Below, piece by piece: positions 18,401 to 27,076 of a stretch of 64,000 nucleotides of DNA. Below the pieces are notes generated by a model that was given only the letters and a program-made list of their open reading frames with translations, was not told where the DNA came from and ran no database searches. The DNA is from Bacteroides pyogenes DSM 20611 = JCM 6294. GTDB taxonomy: Bacteria > Bacteroidota > Bacteroidia > Bacteroidales > Bacteroidaceae. Position numbers and translations under genes: made by a program. The DNA is taken from assembly GCF_000428105.1 (NCBI RefSeq), contig NZ_ATZH01000028.1:1-64000 (forward strand), read 5' to 3'. Positions within the stretch are counted from its first letter, which is position 1. Every line of letters begins with the position of its first letter.

Positions 18401-18632
18401 TACCGCTACGACCGTGCTCGGTATGATACCGATGGCTGCCGGAGGCGGGCAGGGTTCCGAGATGTGGAGTCCGATGGCCATTGCCGTTATCGGTGGACTT
18501 ACTGTATCTACGGTATTGACACTGATTCTTATTCCTACTTTATACTCTGTGTTTGCAGGAGTAGGCATTAAGAACAGGCGTCGCAAGCTGCGCAATAGGC
18601 AACTGCCGGAAGACGGGTACTTTAAAGCATAA
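15495..18632 (+). CDS. RND-family efflux pump, inner-membrane permease
   Basis: 1045 residues, the full length of HAE1-type AcrB relatives. There is one N-terminal membrane helix (about 12-30), a periplasmic porter domain, a six-helix block (about 335-540), a second porter domain and a second helix block (about 860-1025). The proton-relay pair Asp399-Asp400 lies in GMVVDDAIVVLENV of helix 4. It uses the proton gradient to push drugs, bile acids or lipids into the adaptor/TolC assembly; the substrate cannot be read from sequence. Confidence 0.95.
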   Translation: MSLYEGAVKKPIMTSLCFLAVVIFGLFSLSKLPIDLYPDIDTNTIMVLTAYPGASASDIENNVTRPLENSLNAVSNLKHITSRSSENMSLIILEFEFGNDIDVITNDVRDKLDMVGSQLPDAVENPVIFKFSTDMIPIVILSVQANESRAALYKILDDRVVNPLARIPGIGTVSISGAPKREIQVYCDPNKLEAYRLTIESISAVIGAENKNIPGGNFDIGSDTYSLRVEGEFKDARQLENVVVGTHNGANVFLRDVAKVIDTLEERAQETYNNGVKGAMIVIQKQSGANSVDISKKVAEALPRLQKNLPSDVKLGMIVDTSDNILNTIDSLAETVMYALLFVVLVVFLFLGRWRATLIISITIPLSLIASFIYLAITGNSINIISLSSLSIAIGMVVDDAIVVLENVTTHIERGSDPKQAAIHGTNEVAISVVASTLTMIAVFFPLTMVGGMTGVLFKQLGWMMCVIMLVSTMSALSLTPMLCSQLLRLQKKQTKFFTLFFTPVENALDKLDGGYAKMLNWAVRHRAIVILGCIAFFVLSLFSMKNIGTEFFPAQDNARIAVNLELPVGARKELAQQLAEKLTKQWLTKYEGILVVCNYTVGQADSDNTWASMQSNGSHIISFNMRLVNPGERDITLEQVCDEMREDLKAYPELNKARVILGGANSGMAAQASADFEVYGYDMATTDSVSAALKRALMQVKGVSEVNISRSDYLPEYQVDFDREKLAMHGLNLSVAGMAVRNRINGAVASKYREDGDEYDIKVRNAPEFRTSLEDIENILIYNSKGESVRVKDLGKVVERFAPPTIERKDRERIVTVSAIISGAPLGNVVKAGKAIIDKMDIPAGVSIQVAGSYEDQQDSFRDLGTLGLLIIILVFIVMAAQFESLTYPFIIMFSLPFAFSGVLMALLLTGSTLSVMSLLGAIMLIGIVVKNGIVLIDYISLCRERGMAVLNAVVTAGKSRLRPVLMTTATTVLGMIPMAAGGGQGSEMWSPMAIAVIGGLTVSTVLTLILIPTLYSVFAGVGIKNRRRKLRNRQLPEDGYFKA

Positions 18633-18672
18633 GCATATTAATGAATAATGTTATAAAAAACAGAATAGAAAG

Positions 18673-18966
18673 ATGAAATCAGTACTGATAACCTTCGATC
18701 AGGCTTACTACGAGCGTATCATCGCATTGCTCGACCGATTGAACTGTCGCGGATTCACTTATATGGAGAAGGTGCAGGGACGCGGTTCCCGCACCGGTGA
18801 CCCGCACTTTGGCAGCCATGCATGGCCGAGCATGTGCTCGGCTATCCTCACGGTGGTAGATGATGAAAAAGTAGATCCGCTGCTCGATGTGTTGCATAAG
18901 ATGGATTTGCAGACGGAGCAATTGGGGTTGCGCGCTTTTGTATGGAATATCGAACGGACTATTTGA
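18673..18966 (+). CDS. PG0541-type, PII-like efflux-associated protein
   Basis: 97 residues. A compact alpha/beta fold starting MKSVLITFDQAYYERIIALL, with VDDEKVDPLLDVLHKMD in the second half, resembling the PII/GlnB ferredoxin-like layout without the usual T-loop tyrosine motif. From memory it matches the family named after P. gingivalis PG0541, found behind RND operons in Bacteroidetes. It lies 40 bases after the pump gene. An assembly or regulatory partner of the pump is plausible but unproven. Confidence 0.8.
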   Translation: MKSVLITFDQAYYERIIALLDRLNCRGFTYMEKVQGRGSRTGDPHFGSHAWPSMCSAILTVVDDEKVDPLLDVLHKMDLQTEQLGLRAFVWNIERTI

Positions 18967-19012
18967 CTATTTCGTGGTCTGTCGCTTCCGGACACACAAT
19001 GTTTTTCGTCGC

Positions 19013-19044
19013 TTTGTGAAATTTCTCTCTTTTGCCTATCTTTG
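19013..19044 (+). promoter_or_regulatory. Promoter of the SGNH-SGNH-MBOAT operon
   Basis: TTTG at 19013-19016 and TATCTTTG at 19037-19044 are 20 bases apart, an excellent match to the Bacteroides promoter form. The first gene starts at 19097. Confidence 0.75.
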
Positions 19045-19096
19045 CGCTCGCTTTCGCTTGCTTGCTTTTGTGAAGGCATGCATATAATCCGGGCTT

Positions 19097-20473
19097 ATGA
19101 AGAATTATTTTACATATCCGATGTGGCTCACGCTCATTGTGTTGCTCTTTCTGCTTGCACTTCACTGGTTGCCCGCAGCCGAGATAGGAGGTTATCCGTT
19201 GAGGCGTGTCGACCTCTTAGGTGATTTGCGGTATCCCGATTCGGACGAAATGGCGTCCGACTCGGTCGCTATCGTTCTGCCTCCCGTTCCGAAACCCGCT
19301 TTTGTCGACACTTGTCGTTCGGGGATGACTTGTATCGAAGATTACAGCGACTCCGCCGGGCGGGGCATGAAGCCTTTTTATCAAGCAATCGACCGCTTAT
19401 CGGAGGGTGACGGCCGGGTGCGGATAGCCGTTTTCGGCGACTCCTTTATCGAAGCGGATATCTTTACTGCCGATTTGAGAGAGATGCTTCAAAAACGTTT
19501 CGGCGGTTGCGGAGTAGGTTTTGTAACAATTACTTCTTCGGTCAACGGCTATCGGCCTACCGTGTGTCATTCGTTCGGCGGATGGCAGAGCCATGCCGTG
19601 ACAGACACCACCTTTTTCGACAGAAAGAAACAAGGAGTTTCCGGACACTATTTCGTACCTCGCAAGGGAGCGTATGTGGAGTTGCGCGGTCAGAACAAAT
19701 ATGCCTCTTTATTGGATACGTGCAGGCAGGCTTCCATCTTCTTTTACAACAAAGATACGGTGGCTCTGAGTGTGCGTGTGAATCGCGATCGGAGCAAAGA
19801 GTACGTGTGCGCTCCTTCGGGAGAGTTGCGACAAGTGTCGGTAGAAGGGAATATCGGTTCCGTTCGCTGGTCGGTAGACCGTGCAGACTCTACGCTGTTC
19901 TACGGGCTTGCGATGGATGGCGAACGGGGAGTGATTTTGGACAACTTCTCGTTGCGCGGCAGTTCGGGGTTGTCGATACGTGGCATATCGGTGGAGATGT
20001 TGCGTCAGTTCAATCGCCGGCGTCCGTACGATTTGATTATTCTTGAATACGGACTGAATGTGGCTACCAAGCATGGGCGGAATTATGACAAATACCGGAA
20101 GGGATTACTTACCTCCATCGAGCATTTGAAAAACTGTTTCCCGCAGGCCGGCATTCTGCTGCTGAGCGTGGGCGACCGCGACTATAAGACCGAAACCGGC
20201 GACCTTCGCACCATGCCGGGAGTGAAGAATCTCGTCCGTTACCAGCAGAGCATCGCCGCCGAGAGCGGAGTGGCCTTCTGGAATATGTTCGAAGCGATGG
20301 GAGGGGAGGGAAGCATGGCGAAATTGGTGCATGCCAAACCTTCGATGGCGAATTACGACTACACGCATATCAACTTCCGTGGCGGGCGTCATTTGGCGGG
20401 CTTGCTTTATGAGGCCCTGATATACGGAAGGGAACAGTACGAAAGGAGGCGTGCTTATGAGAAGGGAGATTGA
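19097..20473 (+). CDS. Membrane-anchored SGNH/GDSL-type hydrolase or acetyltransferase
   Basis: 458 residues. An N-terminal membrane anchor (about residues 8-27) leads to a periplasmic domain. Block I FGDSFIEAD holds the nucleophile serine (about residue 116), LEYGLNVATKH is the third-block region, and YDYTHINFRGG provides the Asp-x-x-His pair near the C-terminus. A beta-rich insert of about 150 residues between blocks may bind glycan. It is first in a tight operon with a second SGNH protein and an MBOAT acyltransferase, the combination used for O-acetylation of alginate or peptidoglycan (AlgI/AlgJ/AlgX, PatA/PatB). The target here is unknown. Confidence 0.85.
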   Translation: MKNYFTYPMWLTLIVLLFLLALHWLPAAEIGGYPLRRVDLLGDLRYPDSDEMASDSVAIVLPPVPKPAFVDTCRSGMTCIEDYSDSAGRGMKPFYQAIDRLSEGDGRVRIAVFGDSFIEADIFTADLREMLQKRFGGCGVGFVTITSSVNGYRPTVCHSFGGWQSHAVTDTTFFDRKKQGVSGHYFVPRKGAYVELRGQNKYASLLDTCRQASIFFYNKDTVALSVRVNRDRSKEYVCAPSGELRQVSVEGNIGSVRWSVDRADSTLFYGLAMDGERGVILDNFSLRGSSGLSIRGISVEMLRQFNRRRPYDLIILEYGLNVATKHGRNYDKYRKGLLTSIEHLKNCFPQAGILLLSVGDRDYKTETGDLRTMPGVKNLVRYQQSIAAESGVAFWNMFEAMGGEGSMAKLVHAKPSMANYDYTHINFRGGRHLAGLLYEALIYGREQYERRRAYEKGD

Positions 20474-21398
20474 ATGCGCCGGAAAGGCACGCAGGCTGTT
20501 GTTGCGAAGTTTGTTTCCGGCGATGTTGTTTTGTTTTTGCTTTCTTCCTTCCGAAGCGGCGGCTCAGGATCCTTTGCCGCAAATAGCCGCATCGGAGCAT
20601 CCTTTGAGGAAGATGAAGCCTTTGCGAGAGATAATGAATCGTGAAGCCTTGAAGGTACCTGTACAAGTAATGTTTCCCGCTGCATTCCGCGGTACGGGAC
20701 ATAATGAGATTGCAGACAGCCTTGCTCTGTTATCCCCTTTTCTCGAGCGGTTGCGCCAAGTACATCTGGGGCTTTCCGAAGATACGGTACGCATTGTCCA
20801 CATCGGCGACAGTCATGTTCGCGGGCATATTTATCCGCAGACTGCCGGCGCGCGGTTGGCTGAAACTTTCGGAGCTGTATCGTATGTGGACATGGGAGTA
20901 AACGGAGCCACTTCGCTTACGTTCACACATCCTACCCGTATCGCCGATATTGCCGCTTTGCGTCCGGAGTTGCTCATCGTCTCTTTCGGTACGAATGAAA
21001 GTCACAACCGGCGGTATAATGCCCATGTTCATTATCATCAGATGGGTGAGCTGATGGAATTATTGCGCCGGGCACTCCCTGATGTGCCCTTGTTGCTGAC
21101 TACTCCTCCGGGCTCGTACGATAGTTTCCGTAAAAGAAAACGTAAACGGACGTACGCCGTCAATCCCCGTACCGCAATAGCGGCGGAGACCATCCGGCGA
21201 TATGCGGGTAACCATCAGATGCCGGTTTGGGATATGTATGAGGTGGTAGGCGGGCGTCGCAGGGCTTGCCTCAACTGGACGGAAGCGAATCTGATGCGCC
21301 CCGATCATGTGCATTATCTGCCCGAAGGCTATGTTCTGCAGGGAGATTTATTGTTTCAAGCTATAATCCGCGCTTATAATGACTATGTTTCCAATTGA
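20457..21398 (+). CDS. Secreted SGNH/GDSL-type hydrolase or acetyltransferase
   Basis: 313 residues. A signal peptide covers about the first 38 residues (hydrophobic SLFPAMLFCFCFLPSEAAAQ). Catalytic motifs are HIGDSHVRG (block I serine), SFGTNESHN (block III) and RPDHVHYLPEGY (Asp-x-x-His). The first gene overlaps it by 17 bases. An earlier in-frame GTG at 20451 exists, but AAAGGAGG at 20442-20449 is correctly spaced for the ATG at 20457. It probably works in the periplasm with its larger paralogue and the MBOAT protein. Confidence 0.88.
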   Translation: MRREIECAGKARRLLLRSLFPAMLFCFCFLPSEAAAQDPLPQIAASEHPLRKMKPLREIMNREALKVPVQVMFPAAFRGTGHNEIADSLALLSPFLERLRQVHLGLSEDTVRIVHIGDSHVRGHIYPQTAGARLAETFGAVSYVDMGVNGATSLTFTHPTRIADIAALRPELLIVSFGTNESHNRRYNAHVHYHQMGELMELLRRALPDVPLLLTTPPGSYDSFRKRKRKRTYAVNPRTAIAAETIRRYAGNHQMPVWDMYEVVGGRRRACLNWTEANLMRPDHVHYLPEGYVLQGDLLFQAIIRAYNDYVSN

Positions 21399-22935
21399 TA
21401 TGGGTTTCGGCAGAGTATGTGCGGCGGTATTCGCCGGATTAGAGTCGTTGCTTCCGTCCGGCGTAGATTTCAGCCGGCTGAAGGATATTTTTGTGTACGA
21501 TCCCCAAGCGCCGATGATATTCAGCAGCGGTATCTTCTTGTGGCTGTTTGCGGCTTTTTTGCCGGTTTATGTGGCGTTGAGGCATAAGTATACGGCACGT
21601 ATCCTTTTCGTTACGCTGTTCTCTTACTATTTCTATTATAAAAGCAGCGGCACGTATTTCTTTCTGCTTGCCATCGTCACGGTTTCCGACTTCTTTTTGG
21701 CGCAGCGTATGGAACGTACCGCTACGAGGTGGAAGCGTAAAGCTTTGGTGACGACAAGTCTGAGCATCAATCTGGGATTGCTTGCCTATTTCAAATACAC
21801 CAACTTCTTGGGCGGAGTTATCGCTTCTCTCACCGGAGGCAGTTTCACTGCGCTCGATATCTTTTTGCCGGTGGGTATTTCATTTTTCACCTTCCAGTCG
21901 CTAAGCTATACCATCGATGTGTACCGGAAAGCTATCAAGCCGCTGTCGAACCTGCTTGATTACGCTTTTTACGTTTCTTTCTTCCCGCAACTGGTAGCCG
22001 GGCCTATTGTGCGTGCGCGGGATTTCATTCCGCAAATCCGGAAGCCGCTCTTTGTATCGCAGGAGATGTTCGGGCGGGGTGTCTTCCTCATTGTTTCCGG
22101 TCTTTTCAAGAAGGCGGTGATATCCGACTATATCAGTATCAACTTCGTAGAGCGCATCTTCGATAACCCTACGCTTTATTCGGGCGTAGAGAATCTGATG
22201 GGAGTGTATGGCTACGCCTTGCAGATCTATTGCGACTTTTCGGGCTATAGCGATATGGCTATCGGTATTGCCTTGTTGCTGGGTTTCCATTTCAATATCA
22301 ATTTCGATTCTCCTTATAAGTCGGCTTCCATCACCGAATTCTGGCGGCGTTGGCACATCTCGTTGTCTACGTGGTTGCGCGACTACCTGTATATATCATT
22401 GGGGGGCAACCGGCGCGGGAAGTTCCGGCAATACCTGAATCTGATTATCACCATGTTTCTGGGCGGATTGTGGCACGGCGCTTCCTGGAACTTTATCTTT
22501 TGGGGAACGTTCCACGGTATAGCCTTGGCTCTGCACAAAGTATGGATGTCTGTCACCGGACGTGGAAAAGGTGAGCAAAGCCACGGATGGCGCCGTGCAG
22601 CAGGTGTCTTTATCACTTTCCATTTCGTTTGCTTCTGCTGGATATTCTTTCGTAATACCGATTTTCAACACTCCGTAAATATGCTGAACCAGATCTTTAC
22701 GGCGTTCCGTCCGCAGTTGTTCCCGCAACTGATTGAAGGCTATTGGCGTGTGTTTGCCCTTATGTTGTTCGGATTCTTGCTTCATTTTGCGCCCGACAGT
22801 TGGGAGCGGGCCCTCTCGCGTGGAGTCGTTCGTTTGCCGTTGATTGGGAAAGCGATGGTCGTAGCGGCGTTGATTTATATCGTCATTCAGATGAAGAGTA
22901 CCGAAATTCAGCCGTTCATTTATTTCCAGTTTTAA
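21379..22935 (+). CDS. MBOAT-family membrane O-acyltransferase
   Basis: 518 residues, about ten to twelve membrane spans. AlgI/DltB-like core: FFPQLVAGPIVRA, DFSGYSDMAIGIALLLGF, EFWRRWHISLSTWLRDYLYI and GGLWHGASWNFIFWG, with the conserved active-site histidines in RWH and WHG. Such proteins carry acyl groups across the inner membrane for transfer to extracytoplasmic glycans by a partner such as the SGNH proteins encoded just upstream. It overlaps the preceding gene by 20 bases; last in the operon. Confidence 0.94.
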   Translation: MTMFPIDMGFGRVCAAVFAGLESLLPSGVDFSRLKDIFVYDPQAPMIFSSGIFLWLFAAFLPVYVALRHKYTARILFVTLFSYYFYYKSSGTYFFLLAIVTVSDFFLAQRMERTATRWKRKALVTTSLSINLGLLAYFKYTNFLGGVIASLTGGSFTALDIFLPVGISFFTFQSLSYTIDVYRKAIKPLSNLLDYAFYVSFFPQLVAGPIVRARDFIPQIRKPLFVSQEMFGRGVFLIVSGLFKKAVISDYISINFVERIFDNPTLYSGVENLMGVYGYALQIYCDFSGYSDMAIGIALLLGFHFNINFDSPYKSASITEFWRRWHISLSTWLRDYLYISLGGNRRGKFRQYLNLIITMFLGGLWHGASWNFIFWGTFHGIALALHKVWMSVTGRGKGEQSHGWRRAAGVFITFHFVCFCWIFFRNTDFQHSVNMLNQIFTAFRPQLFPQLIEGYWRVFALMLFGFLLHFAPDSWERALSRGVVRLPLIGKAMVVAALIYIVIQMKSTEIQPFIYFQF

Positions 22936-23453
22936 CTTCTTGAAGCCGTCCAAAACTGTTGTTGTTCTCGTTTGCCGCTTTCCCTCTTACAGCTTCCTCC
23001 GGCTATTTCGGTTGCTCCATTCGACGAACCGTTCGATAATTGCCTTCGGTTGTAGCTTCCCGACTGTTGTCTTCAGGGGCCGGTTTGCGACGCTCTGTCC
23101 GATGGAACGTCAGGTAATTGCTGTGGGTTTGTTGCTTCAGCCATTCGCATGAAAGCGTGATATGACCGGAAAGGCGAATATCCCGCAAACAAACCGAAAT
23201 CTTCATGTGGTAATTGAAAAGGCGGTATAAGAACTCCCAAGGGTTCTTTGGAAAACTGCGACGCTCGATTACCGACGTTAAAAAAAGGAAATCGAAGCCT
23301 TTTCTTTGTTTGCCCTTTGCTCAATATCCGTTTTTTCTTTTCTTTTGCAAGATAGAATAGACAGTACATACTTGGATGAATTTACTAAAACTATTTGCTT
23401 TATGGACTCTTCTCTAAGTAAGTTATCAACCGGCAGACAATCGATATGAGCAG
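22936..23453. other. Intergenic region without a supportable gene
   Basis: About 520 bases after the MBOAT gene. Open frames on both strands (for example 23073-23369 minus and 22940-23152 plus) overlap each other and lack recognisable domains. No clean promoter box or terminator stands out before the aldo/keto reductase gene. Confidence 0.45.
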
Positions 23454-24413
23454 ATGCAATACCGGTATTGTGGTCGGAGCGGTTTGCAACTTCCGCTTAT
23501 TTCTTTGGGGCTGTGGCATAACTTCGGCAGTGCGGACGACTTCGGGGTAGCTACTCAAATGATTAAATATGCTTTCGATCATGGAGTAACTCATTTTGAT
23601 TTAGCGAATAATTACGGCCCTGTACCCGGAAGCGCAGAAACAAACTTCGGTCGTATTCTGAAAGCGAATTTCCGGGGTTATCGGGATGAAATGATTATCT
23701 CTTCGAAGGCTGGGCATGAGATGTGGGCAGGCCCTTATGGCGGCAACAGTTCACGCAAGAACATAATGGCGAGCGTCGACCGGAGTTTGCAGCGTACCGG
23801 TCTCGAATATTTCGACGTGTTCTACAGTCATCGCTACGATGGGGTTACTCCGGTCGAAGAGACCGTTCAGGCGCTTATTGACATTGTCCGACAAGGCAAA
23901 GCGCTTTACGCAGGCATTTCCAAATACCCGCCCCAAGAAGCTCGCGCGGCATACGTCATGCTCCGCGAGGCAGGGGTGCCTTGCCTGCTGAGCCAATATC
24001 GCTATAGCATGTTCGATCGTGCGGTCGAAGCGGAAAACCTTTCGACGGCTGCGGAATATGGTTCGGGCTTTATTGCTTTCTCCCCTTTGGCGCAGGGATT
24101 ACTCACCGACAAATATCTGACGGGTATTCCGGAGGGCTCTCGTGCAGCCCGTACTTCCGGTTTTCTGCAACGCTCTCAAGTCACTCCGGAAAAGGTTGAA
24201 ATGGCGCGCAGATTGAACGATCTTGCCGCTCTTCGCGGACAGACACTGGCCGAAATGGCTTTGGCTTGGGTGCTGAGAGACGAACGGGTGACATCGGTGA
24301 TTGTCGGAGCCAGTTCGGTGGAACAGCTTGCCGACAATCTGCGCGCTTTGCAGCGTCTTGCATTTTCTCCCGACGAGCTGAAAAAGATTGATGACATCTT
24401 GCAGCTTTTTTGA
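23454..24413 (+). CDS. Aldo/keto reductase
   Basis: 319 residues, (beta/alpha)8 barrel, NADPH-dependent carbonyl reductase. The catalytic set is visible: Asp-x-x-x-x-Tyr in DLANNYGP, Lys in SSKAGHEMW and His in YSHRYDG. NADP-binding segments near the C-terminus are SPLAQGLLTDKYL and VIVGASSVEQLADNL. It is closest to the YghZ/L-glyceraldehyde-3-phosphate reductase and Kv-beta-like group. The true substrate is uncertain. Stands alone on the plus strand. Confidence 0.93.
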   Translation: MQYRYCGRSGLQLPLISLGLWHNFGSADDFGVATQMIKYAFDHGVTHFDLANNYGPVPGSAETNFGRILKANFRGYRDEMIISSKAGHEMWAGPYGGNSSRKNIMASVDRSLQRTGLEYFDVFYSHRYDGVTPVEETVQALIDIVRQGKALYAGISKYPPQEARAAYVMLREAGVPCLLSQYRYSMFDRAVEAENLSTAAEYGSGFIAFSPLAQGLLTDKYLTGIPEGSRAARTSGFLQRSQVTPEKVEMARRLNDLAALRGQTLAEMALAWVLRDERVTSVIVGASSVEQLADNLRALQRLAFSPDELKKIDDILQLF

Positions 24414-24596
24414 TTTGGATATTCGACAGTTAATAGAGAGAAAAGGGGGAGGTCTCGTTTACTGCTCCGATACATCTCGATATGCCTGTTTGTTAGCCTG
24501 AATGCAACGCAAAATAGTATATCCGGAAAATAAAAGCAAACAGCACGGTTTCTAAAGTTTATCGGCAAAAGCATACCGGATTTACTTTACTTTTCG

Positions 24597-24604
24597 TACT
24601 TTTG
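24597..24604 (+). promoter_or_regulatory. Promoter -7 box of dxs
   Basis: TACTTTTG fits TAnnTTTG and lies 20 bases before the dxs start at 24624. A clear TTG element upstream is lacking. Confidence 0.55.
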
Positions 24605-24623
24605 CAATAAATATCCTCATATC

Positions 24624-26573
24624 ATGAAGAATGGATCGATATATAAATTGCTGAATTTTATTGATACTCCCGATGACCTGCGACGTCTCGATGTAGAAAA
24701 GCTGCCGGAAGTATGCGATGAACTCAGAAAAGACATCATCGCAGAAGTATCATGCAATCCCGGGCATTTTGCCGCCAGTCTGGGAACTGTGGAGCTGACC
24801 GTTGCCTTGCATTATGTCTTCAACACTCCTTACGACCGTATCGTATGGGACGTAGGCCATCAGGCATACGGACACAAGATACTGACAGGACGTCGCGAGG
24901 CTTTCTCCACCAACAGGAAACTCGGCGGAATCCGACCTTTCCCTTCACCGGAGGAGAGCGAATACGATACTTTCACCTGCGGGCATGCTTCGAATTCCAT
25001 TTCGGCGGCTTTGGGCATGGCTGTGGCGGCAGCCGAGAAAGGAGAAAACGACCGCCATGTGGTGGCCGTCCTCGGTGACGGTTCGATGAGCGGAGGATTG
25101 GCTTTCGAGGGGTTGAACAATGCGTCGAGCACACCCAACAATCTGCTTATCATACTGAACGACAACGATATGTCTATCGACCGCAGCGTCGGCGGGATGA
25201 AACAATATCTGTTCAACCTCACCACTTCCAGCCCTTACAACCGGTTGCGGTTCAAGGCCTCGCAAGCTTTGTCGAAAATAGGCATACTGAACGAGGAAAG
25301 GCGCAAAGCGCTGATCCGCTTCGGCAACAGTCTCAAATCGATAGCCGCCCGCCAACAGAACATATTCGAAGGAATGAACATCCGCTACTTCGGGCCCATA
25401 GACGGGCATGACGTGAAGAATTTGGCACGGGTGCTGCATGATATCAAAGACATGCGCGGCCCGAAGATATTGCATCTGCATACCGTTAAAGGCAAAGGGT
25501 TCGCTCCGGCGGAGAAGCATGCCACCGAATGGCACGCGCCCGGCAAATTCAATCCGGCAACCGGAGAACGCCTGATCAGCAATACCGACGGTATGCCTCC
25601 GCTCTTTCAGGATGTGTTCGGAGATACGTTGGTAGAATTGGCGGAACTCAATCCGAATATTGTGGGCGTCACGCCCGCCATGCCTACCGGCTGCTCGATG
25701 AACATGCTCATGGAGAAAATGCCGCGAAGAGCTTTCGACGTCGGCATAGCCGAAGGTCATGCCGTCACATTTTCGGGGGGCATGGCGAAAGAAGGGCTAC
25801 AGCCGTTCTGCAACATCTATTCCTCGTTCATGCAGCGGGCATACGATAATATCATACACGATGTAGCCATCCAAAAGTTGCCGGTGGTTTTCTGTCTCGA
25901 CAGGGCCGGGCTGGTAGGCGAAGACGGACCCACCCACCACGGAGTGTTCGACATGGCCTATCTGCGGCCGATACCGAATCTGACTATCGCTTCGCCCATG
26001 GACGAGCACGAATTGCGAAGATTGATGTACACCGCCCAGCTTCCCGACAAGGGGCCTTTCGCAATTCGCTATCCGCGCGGACGCGGGGTGTTGGTCGACT
26101 GGAAATGTCCGCTGGAAGAGATTCCCGTAGGCACAGGCCGACGGCTGAAGGATGGGAAAGACCTCGCCGTTGTCACCATAGGCCCGATAGGGAACGCTGC
26201 CGGACGTGCCATCGCCCGTGCCGAAGAAGCGTCGGGAAAGTCGATAGCCCACTACGACCTCAGGTTCCTCAAACCGCTGGATGAGCATCTGCTGCATGAA
26301 GTCGGCAAACGGTTCAAGCGCATTATAACCATCGAAGACGGTGTTGTGAAAGGCGGAATGGGAAGCGCCCTTCTCGAGTTTATGGCGGAAAACGGCTATA
26401 CTCCGTCGGTAAAACGCATGGGAATCCCCGACAGCTTCGTTGAGCACGGCGCCGTCGCCGAGTTGCACCGGCTTTGCGGGCTGGCTGAAGAAAGCCTCGT
26501 AAACGCATTTCTCGAAGAAGAAACCTGTCGGCAGGAAACAAAAAAACAGGTAGAGAAAGAAGCCTATATATAA
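24624..26573 (+). CDS. dxs: 1-deoxy-D-xylulose-5-phosphate synthase
   Basis: 649 residues. A thiamine-diphosphate enzyme condensing pyruvate and glyceraldehyde 3-phosphate, the first step of the MEP isoprenoid pathway, also feeding thiamine and pyridoxal synthesis. Transketolase-like domain 1 has the ThDP motif GDG (residues 151-153) to [22 protein letters not shown] and [14 protein letters not shown] are family blocks. The pyrimidine-binding domain has [18 protein letters not shown], and the C-terminal domain ends near [15 protein letters not shown]. The tail beyond about residue 625 is charged and variable. Confidence 0.97.
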   Translation: MKNGSIYKLLNFIDTPDDLRRLDVEKLPEVCDELRKDIIAEVSCNPGHFAASLGTVELTVALHYVFNTPYDRIVWDVGHQAYGHKILTGRREAFSTNRKLGGIRPFPSPEESEYDTFTCGHASNSISAALGMAVAAAEKGENDRHVVAVLGDGSMSGGLAFEGLNNASSTPNNLLIILNDNDMSIDRSVGGMKQYLFNLTTSSPYNRLRFKASQALSKIGILNEERRKALIRFGNSLKSIAARQQNIFEGMNIRYFGPIDGHDVKNLARVLHDIKDMRGPKILHLHTVKGKGFAPAEKHATEWHAPGKFNPATGERLISNTDGMPPLFQDVFGDTLVELAELNPNIVGVTPAMPTGCSMNMLMEKMPRRAFDVGIAEGHAVTFSGGMAKEGLQPFCNIYSSFMQRAYDNIIHDVAIQKLPVVFCLDRAGLVGEDGPTHHGVFDMAYLRPIPNLTIASPMDEHELRRLMYTAQLPDKGPFAIRYPRGRGVLVDWKCPLEEIPVGTGRRLKDGKDLAVVTIGPIGNAAGRAIARAEEASGKSIAHYDLRFLKPLDEHLLHEVGKRFKRIITIEDGVVKGGMGSALLEFMAENGYTPSVKRMGIPDSFVEHGAVAELHRLCGLAEESLVNAFLEEETCRQETKKQVEKEAYI

Positions 26574-26625
26574 ACGTTTTCACCCGGTCGGGTTAGCGGT
26601 GGAAACGCGCAAGACTGCTTTTCGA

Positions 26626-26780
26626 AGCAAACGGAATTTCCGTTGAAGGCAAACAGAGCTTCCGTTGAAGGCAAACAGAACTTCTGTTGGAGGCAAACAG
26701 AGCTTCTGTTGGACGCAAACAGAGCTTCTGTTGAAGGCAAACAGAGCTTCCGTTGAAGGCAAACAGAACTTCTGTTCCGG
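26626..26780. repeat. 22-bp tandem array, seven units, each a small inverted repeat
   Basis: GGCAAACAGAGCTTCTGTTG+AA and variants repeat with an exact 22-base step (GGC or CGC starts at 26648, 26670, 26692, 26714, 26736 and 26758, plus a diverged first unit at about 26626). Each unit can form a hairpin: arms AACGGAA/TTCCGTT in the first unit, AACAGAA/TTCTGTT or AACAGAG/TTCTGTT in others. Minus-strand frames read through it as repeated FAFNRSSVCLQ-like peptides, but the flanking sequence gives no gene. The rest of 26574-27076 has no other feature I can name. Confidence 0.9.
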
Positions 26781-27076
26781 AGCAATGGAATCGCTGTTTT
26801 TCTAACGCAGAGAGCTTGTTCCGGATAGGAAAGAATCTTTGCGTCAGGCTCAGCAAAGCCTGTGTCAGCCGCAGGTACGATACATGCGCTTTGCCTGACG
26901 CAGGTTGGGAAAAAGACAGAATGCCTGTTTCGGAGAAATAACCTCCCGGTTGCAAAGAAGCGGAACATGTGACTGCCGAGCTTTGTGAATGAAAATATGC
27001 GGCGATGAGTGAATATCGCAATTCGCCGAAGGTTGGTAAACTTGTAAACAGACCCAGAAATAACAAAAAGAGTAAA

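Noticed and set aside
23073..23369. 98-codon minus-strand frame before the aldo/keto reductase gene
   Set aside because: No motif, low-complexity lysine-rich start and competing frames on the other strand.
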